10,655 bases of DNA. Origin: Lentimicrobiaceae bacterium (lineage in GTDB: Bacteria > Bacteroidota > Bacteroidia > Bacteroidales > WCHB1-69). Position 1 is the first letter of the stretch, and each line of letters opens with the position of its first letter. The DNA lies in NCBI GenBank assembly GCA_009776395.1, contig WRNX01000038.1:1-10655 (forward strand). Direction: 5' to 3'. Under the pieces are notes generated by a model. It was not told the origin of the DNA and did not search any database. It saw only the letters and a program-made list of their open reading frames with translations. Below are positions 7,501 to 10,655 of the stretch, piece by piece. Both the position numbers and the translations under genes were made by a program.

Positions 7501-9101
7501 GGGCTTGGACTGCCGATGATTTCAATGCAACAAGTGCATGGACTATTGAAAAAATATATTCCAAAGGATTCTCCGCTGGAACTTCTACTCCCGATGCAAT
7601 ATTGCCTGCAAAAATGGCAATTGCTATTTATCAAGATGGTGGAAATAAACCGGGAACAGAAATTTACAGAAATACTAATTTATCAATTACAGATGGATTA
7701 AATCCGGAAATGACACTTCCCGTACCTTTTACATTACCAGGCGCAGGCAAATACTGGATTGCCATAGCCGGTTCTTACGACTCACCCGTTAGTACTGATA
7801 TATACCGTTGGAATATATGTTATGGACCAACTCCAATAGGAAGTAATTTTCATTTACAGGATGATTCGGGTGTATTTGGTATCGGATCAGGTTGGGTGGA
7901 TGCTTCTACATTGATTTCAAATCCAGGCGCTTCCATGTATTTCAAAATTGAAGGCGCTCAGGGAGGAAGTTCAACAATTAATTATAATGTTTACAGAGAC
8001 GGGGGGAAGATTGCTGGTCCCATTTCCGCTACTTCTTTTGAGGATGTAACTTTTAACCATACTCAGTCTCACACATGGAGCGTAGAGACCGTTTGCTCTG
8101 GTGGAGAAACGAGCGAATGGGTTAATGTTCAAAAAAATCCTTGTGAACTGCCTACCCTTACTATTACTGCTACTGCCGGCACCAACGGAACCATTTCACC
8201 TACAGGCAATGTTTCCGTAAATTACGGCGCAAACCAAACTTTCAACTTTTACCCTAATAGCGGTTATCATATTGATAAAGTGTTAGTGGATAATGTAAAT
8301 AACCCCGGTGCGGTTGCAAGCGGCAATTACACTTTCACTAATGTTACTGCAAACCATACCATTTCTGTTACGTTTGCCATAAATACTTATACCATTACCG
8401 CTTCATCGGGAGGCAATGGAACCATTTCACCGAACGGCACTATTACTGTAAATTCCGGCGCAAACCAAACTTTCACTTTTACCCCCAATACAGGTTATCA
8501 CATTGATCAAGTGTTAATAGATAATGTGAATAACCCGGGCGCAGTTGCAAGTGGTAGTTATACTTTTACAAATGTTACGGCAAATCATTCTATTTCTGTT
8601 ACTTTTGCAACCAACACATACACCATTACTGCAGTTGCAGGCGTTAACGGAACGATTTCGCCCAGCGGAGACGTAACTGTAAATCATGGTGAAAATAAAA
8701 CTTTTACTTTTACGCCCAATACAGGATTTCAAATTGCAGATGTTTTGGTTGATGATGTTTCTAATTCCGGAGCAGTTACTAATGGATTTTATATTTTCTC
8801 TAATGTTACGGCAAATCATACCATTGCATCCACTTTCGCAATAATAGATAATATTACTGTAAATGAATTAGATAACATAAAAGTTTACAGTTTTCAAAAC
8901 TCCGTTTATATTGAAAATGAAATGGATGTGGCTTTAAAGATGGTTGAAATTTTGGATATGTATGGACGTTTGATTTACCAAGGTTTTATTTCAGGTGAAA
9001 AAACAGTGATTCCACTTCAAGTTGCGGAGGGTATTTACAATGTAAAAGTGATTTCGCAAGAAGAAAAAATCTCTATTACGAAAGTGTTGATTTGGAAATA
9101 A
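4512..9101 (+). CDS. Secreted C10 (streptopain-like) cysteine protease with gingipain-type adhesin modules and T9SS sorting domain
   Basis: A 1529-residue multidomain protease. Seen in order: signal peptide 1-27 (cut after PLQA); Spi-type propeptide about 33-125, with FIIISGDDIAYPVLGYS; likely maturation near R159-K162; catalytic domain about 164-390, with nucleophile C194 in CYTGCVATAMAQLMKYH, H336 in NNGHAFICDGY and N352/W353 in HFNWGWGGSNNGYF, the C10 signature set; a beta-sandwich about 391-516; Fn3-like shell 1 (520-782) containing a cleaved-adhesin domain (about 551-720; DADGDGYTW, NNWLITPQLQL, CIDDIVVS); shell 2 (786-936) with a low-complexity insert; shell 3 (941-1211) with another beta domain; three 77-residue repeats (1216-1446); and a T9SS type-A C-terminal domain (about 1455-1529; LDMYGRLIYQG, GIYNVKVIS, KISITKVLIWK). 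It should cross the inner membrane by Sec and reach the cell surface or medium by T9SS. Relatives are SpeB, PrtT and interpain A, with adhesin parts as in gingipains/HagA. The target is unknown; host or environmental protein degradation plus adhesion is inference. Confidence 0.95.
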   Translation: MKKIFTHLFTSILMGMFFLGISIPLQAKKVETDKAISVASYLMEQQFDATKFQGEELILVYTAQNQNSLESQVVYYVFNVGEQGFIIISGDDIAYPVLGYSTQGKYEPDNLPSNFQIWMQDIFNTIVEGISNNLSSNNQIQEEWDAYLNRDADYFLKTRAEKAVNPLIQTTWNQSYPYWNQCPIYSGSNCYTGCVATAMAQLMKYHNHPATGTGSSSAYYTSSLGIYIPSVSYNVNYNFNNMGGATPTTSDAITNVARLMYHCGVSVQMNYTPTGSGAYSEDVGEAITNHFSYDKAIRFEERNFYKDAEWVNLLKQELDVSRPMYYSGRDDDNNGHAFICDGYNDQNLFHFNWGWGGSNNGYFSVTPMPSSYYPLFNAIYTGWKPNAGGTYTYQIYLLSGTNLTATKSVVEPLENFTASARFYNAGLWTFPGGTYAIGLFNNAGNLVEVIGNYSSSTELPPAYSFNSPFTINCQVPATVPAGNYIIKAMTKATGSSNWVIAKGTNIDQLPLQVLGDVEPCPTVSNLLVNYTGDCNKAVISWNAPAKGSRAVILNETFPNGTLPTGWNTLDADGDGYTWQFTIRSNDGVGGTCPPIPSEGRTDAYSINSASYYNCVGSLSPNNWLITPQLQLVSNSQLTYWVRAIDEDYASDHYGVYISTTGTNPNNFSLLYEETLTSANVSWTQRTLNIPQTGNCYIAFRHFNSHDVYVMCIDDIVVSTGGGTGDDYAYNVYRDNVKIAGPITATTFEDATFNNTQQHTWSVAVVCDNGEEGDRISVNKDACNTGPKPPVQNLQVSNPQSCVAHLSWDAPQGGKSFVLGNDNSLCEKSVQKINPAALKAVTPKNNTTSIKESLNNYSLTQNTETPVVQISQTDPASETRAALSYDIYCNSAKIGNTTSLTYNFTVPQTGNYNFCVVAIYEGNEESEQVCQSKTITCDQELCPTVSNLSVNYTGDCSKAIISWNAPGKNRATTLWDNTNIDYVNSGLISTYWGNDITWAWTADDFNATSAWTIEKIYSKGFSAGTSTPDAILPAKMAIAIYQDGGNKPGTEIYRNTNLSITDGLNPEMTLPVPFTLPGAGKYWIAIAGSYDSPVSTDIYRWNICYGPTPIGSNFHLQDDSGVFGIGSGWVDASTLISNPGASMYFKIEGAQGGSSTINYNVYRDGGKIAGPISATSFEDVTFNHTQSHTWSVETVCSGGETSEWVNVQKNPCELPTLTITATAGTNGTISPTGNVSVNYGANQTFNFYPNSGYHIDKVLVDNVNNPGAVASGNYTFTNVTANHTISVTFAINTYTITASSGGNGTISPNGTITVNSGANQTFTFTPNTGYHIDQVLIDNVNNPGAVASGSYTFTNVTANHSISVTFATNTYTITAVAGVNGTISPSGDVTVNHGENKTFTFTPNTGFQIADVLVDDVSNSGAVTNGFYIFSNVTANHTIASTFAIIDNITVNELDNIKVYSFQNSVYIENEMDVALKMVEILDMYGRLIYQGFISGEKTVIPLQVAEGIYNVKVISQEEKISITKVLIWK
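6069..6857 (+). repeat. Fn3-like shell module 1 with inserted cleaved-adhesin domain (copy A)
   Basis: Residues 520-782 of the C10 protease. The N-terminal half begins CPTVSNLLVNYTGDC and ends SWNAP (W541). The C-terminal half resumes at Y727 with YNVYRDNVKIAGP and ends at C782. Between them lies a guest of about 176 residues matching the gingipain cleaved-adhesin type. The first 75 nt (6069-6143) match 7332-7406 at 65 positions by my count, so copies A and B arose by duplication. Confidence 0.85.
6867..7319 (+). repeat. Fn3-like shell module 2 with low-complexity insert
   Basis: Residues 786-936. The first half PPVQNLQVSNPQSC...SWDAP (W807) and second half YDIYCNSAKIG...FCVVAIYEGNEES keep the same fold pattern as the other shells but are more diverged. 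At the equivalent loop there is an insert of about 68 residues (814-881), rich in N, S, T, K and Q and with no recognisable domain pattern. It looks like a flexible linker rather than a folded guest. Confidence 0.65.
7332..8144 (+). repeat. Fn3-like shell module 3 with a different inserted beta domain (copy B)
   Basis: Residues 941-1211. Shell halves CPTVSNLSVNYTGDC...SWNAP (W962) and YNVYRDGGKIAGP...SHTWSVETVC are nearly the same as copy A (22 of 25 residues in the first half). The guest of about 187 residues (968-1154) is unrelated to the cleaved-adhesin domain. It reads as an all-beta domain with the order WAWTADDF, WTIEKIYSKGF, MAIAIYQDGGNKPGTEIY and KYWIAIAGS. Similar ADDF...GxPGT patterns occur in secreted bacterial proteins, but I cannot name the family with certainty. 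Confidence 0.8.
8157..8849 (+). repeat. Three tandem 231-bp repeats encoding 77-residue beta modules (InlB-B-like)
   Basis: Units are 8157-8387, 8388-8618 and 8619-8849 (residues 1216-1292, 1293-1369 and 1370-1446), with identical length and no indels. By my count units 1 and 2 share 60 of 77 residues and units 2 and 3 share 49 of 77. The shared frame is YTITA-G-NGTISP-G, then TFTFTPNTGYHID, then NVTANHTISVTFA. This is the pattern of the divergent InlB B-repeat/'bacterial repeat' domains on surface proteins, which usually act as stalks. Divergence grows toward the C-terminus. Confidence 0.92.
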
Positions 9102-9107
9102 TATATT

Positions 9108-10655
9108 ATGAACGAAATTATAACAAACGAACTCAATTTTATTCCTCTTTTTTCTTTAGAGGATGAAGAAAAACTAAAAAGAGAACAGGTGGGTGAAGTA
9201 ATTCCCATTCTTCCGTTAATGAATACGGTGCTTTTTCCCGGCATGGTAATTCCTATTACGGTAGGAAGAAACAAATCTATTAAATTGGCTCAGGAATACT
9301 CGCGAAGCAACCATCCTATTGGGGTTATTACGCATAAAGACAATGAGTTGGAAGAACCAACCAAAGAAGATCTATATGCAGTGGGAACCATGGCGCGCAT
9401 CCTTAAATTTTTGTCAATGCCCGATGGTAGCGTTACGATTATTGTACAAGGAATTAAACGTTTTGAGTTGTTGCAAATTATTGAAACAGAACCTTATTAC
9501 AAAGCCAGGGTGTGCGAATATGTTACGAATGAAATTACGCCGGAATTGCAAAACAATTCCGATTTTCAAGCGCTCATCGGTTCCATCCGCGATACAGCGG
9601 TTTCTATGCTAAGAATATCGCCCAACGTGCCACGCGAAGCAACATATATGTTGCAAAATATTGAAAGTCCTTCGTTTTTAATGGATTTCATCGCCTCTAA
9701 TTTAGAGGTTACAGTGGATGAAAAACAATCTATTTTAGAGATTCGTGATATTGAAGAGCGTGGAAAAGTAGTGTTGAAATTCTTGAATAAAGATTTGCAG
9801 ATGTCGGAATTGAAAAACCAAATTCAAAGCAAATCTCGGGAAGAGATGAACAAACAATCGCGAGAGTATATGCTGCACCAGCAAATGAAAGCGATACAAC
9901 AGGAGTTGGGTGGTTCGCCCGCAGAAAAAGATACCAAACAGTTGGAAGAAAGGGCAAAAGCGAAAAAATGGAACGACGAAACCAAAGCGCTTTTCGATAG
10001 AGAATTAAAGAAACTACACCGCACCAACCCGATGGCGCCCGACTACTCCGTGCAACTCAACTACTTGGAACTCATGGTAGATTTGCCATGGAACGAGTAT
10101 GGCGAAGATAACTTTGACTGGAAAAAAGCAGCAGAAGTATTAGACAGAGATCATTTTGGATTGGAAAAGGTGAAAGAACGCATCATTGAGTATCTTGCCG
10201 TATTAAAACTGAAAGGAGATATGAAATCACCGATTTTATGCTTGGCAGGTCCTCCGGGCGTGGGCAAAACTTCACTCGGAAAATCTATTGCTGAGGCGAT
10301 TGGCAGAAAATATATCCGAATGTCGCTGGGAGGTTTGCGCGATGAATCGGAAATTAGAGGACACCGAAAAACTTACATCGGCTCCATGCCCGGACGCATC
10401 ATTCAAAGTATGCGAAAAGCAGGACAGGCAAATCCGGTGTTTGTGTTAGACGAAATTGACAAAATTCTCGGCATGAACGTTCAGGGCGACCCCTCCGCCG
10501 CGCTTTTGGAAGTACTTGACCCCGAACAAAATGCTACTTTTTACGACAATTACATCGAAACCACTTTCGACTTGTCGAAGGTACTCTTTATTGCCACCGC
10601 AAACCATCTCGGAAATATTCATCCTGCATTGTTAGACAGAATGGAAGTGATTGAT
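9108..10655 (+). CDS. lon: ATP-dependent Lon protease, N-terminal and AAA+ part, cut by window edge
   Basis: The first 516 codons of Lon, the cytoplasmic ATP-dependent serine protease that removes damaged and regulatory proteins. Seen: substrate-binding LON domain about 30-230 (VIPILPLMNTVLFPGMVIPI near its start), a coiled-coil linker about 240-330 (REEMNKQSREYMLHQQMKAI), and the AAA+ module with Walker A GPPGVGKT at 381-388, Walker B VFVLDEID at 444-451 (D448, E449), sensor 1 ATAN at 496-499 and the arginine-finger region LLDRMEV (R511). The Ser-Lys protease domain is beyond the edge. The ATG lies 6 bp after the C10 protease stop, with no terminator between, so lon may be partly read through from that gene. 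GGAA at 9094-9097 is 10 nt upstream, a poor ribosome-binding site. An internal lon promoter within the end of the protease gene was not recognised. The frame is intact to the end of the window. Confidence 0.97.
   Translation, partial: MNEIITNELNFIPLFSLEDEEKLKREQVGEVIPILPLMNTVLFPGMVIPITVGRNKSIKLAQEYSRSNHPIGVITHKDNELEEPTKEDLYAVGTMARILKFLSMPDGSVTIIVQGIKRFELLQIIETEPYYKARVCEYVTNEITPELQNNSDFQALIGSIRDTAVSMLRISPNVPREATYMLQNIESPSFLMDFIASNLEVTVDEKQSILEIRDIEERGKVVLKFLNKDLQMSELKNQIQSKSREEMNKQSREYMLHQQMKAIQQELGGSPAEKDTKQLEERAKAKKWNDETKALFDRELKKLHRTNPMAPDYSVQLNYLELMVDLPWNEYGEDNFDWKKAAEVLDRDHFGLEKVKERIIEYLAVLKLKGDMKSPILCLAGPPGVGKTSLGKSIAEAIGRKYIRMSLGGLRDESEIRGHRKTYIGSMPGRIIQSMRKAGQANPVFVLDEIDKILGMNVQGDPSAALLEVLDPEQNATFYDNYIETTFDLSKVLFIATANHLGNIHPALLDRMEVID

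Noticed and set aside
8514..8819. Minus-strand open frame of 101 codons rich in Cys and Asn
   Set aside because: It is antisense to the 77-residue repeats and its own repeat character comes only from them.
8157..8849. Regular repeats considered as a CRISPR-like array
   Set aside because: The period is 231 bp and fully coding in one frame; there are no short identical repeats separated by unique spacers.

Overview
The window looks like a piece of a Bacteroidota (Bacteroidetes) chromosome. The evidence is AT-rich intergenic DNA, A-rich leaders in place of strong Shine-Dalgarno sites, a secreted protein ending in a type IX secretion (T9SS) C-terminal domain, gingipain-type 'cleaved adhesin' sequence, and a TonB-dependent receptor behind a cobalamin riboswitch. 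The gene set suggests a proteolytic, peptide-using member of the phylum. Genus cannot be assigned from the sequence alone.

Layout. (1) Positions 1-410 (or 449), minus strand: N-terminal part of an AGCS-family sodium:alanine/glycine symporter, cut by the window edge. (2) Positions 411-752: divergent intergenic region with an 8-bp-arm palindrome (491-509) and a well-conserved cobalamin riboswitch aptamer (about 512-708). (3) 753-2819, plus: BtuB-like TonB-dependent outer-membrane receptor, presumably controlled by the riboswitch. Its signal peptide is partly encoded by a tandem ATCTGCG-type repeat. (4) 2837-4300, minus: complete PepD-type Xaa-His dipeptidase (M20), convergent with the receptor. 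(5) 4301-4511: very AT-rich divergent spacer with long T and A runs and one candidate Bacteroidota -7 element. (6) 4512-9101, plus: a 1529-residue secreted C10 (streptopain-like) cysteine protease with propeptide, catalytic domain, a beta-sandwich, three Fn3-like 'shell' modules each interrupted at the same loop by a different insert, three 77-residue repeats and a T9SS sorting domain. (7) 9108-10655, plus: 5' part of lon, 6 bp behind the protease gene, cut by the window edge inside the AAA+ module.

How the parts relate. The receptor and riboswitch form one unit: cobamide scarcity should raise outer-membrane B12 (or precursor) uptake. The C10 protease, PepD and the AGCS symporter fit a peptide and amino-acid scavenging lifestyle (extracellular proteolysis, cytoplasmic dipeptide cleavage, Na+-coupled amino-acid import). 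They sit in separate transcription units, so that link is inference. The most unusual structure is the modular C-terminal half of the C10 protease. Nearly identical Fn3 halves flank unrelated guest domains, which looks like a domain-exchange platform on a surface-delivered protease.
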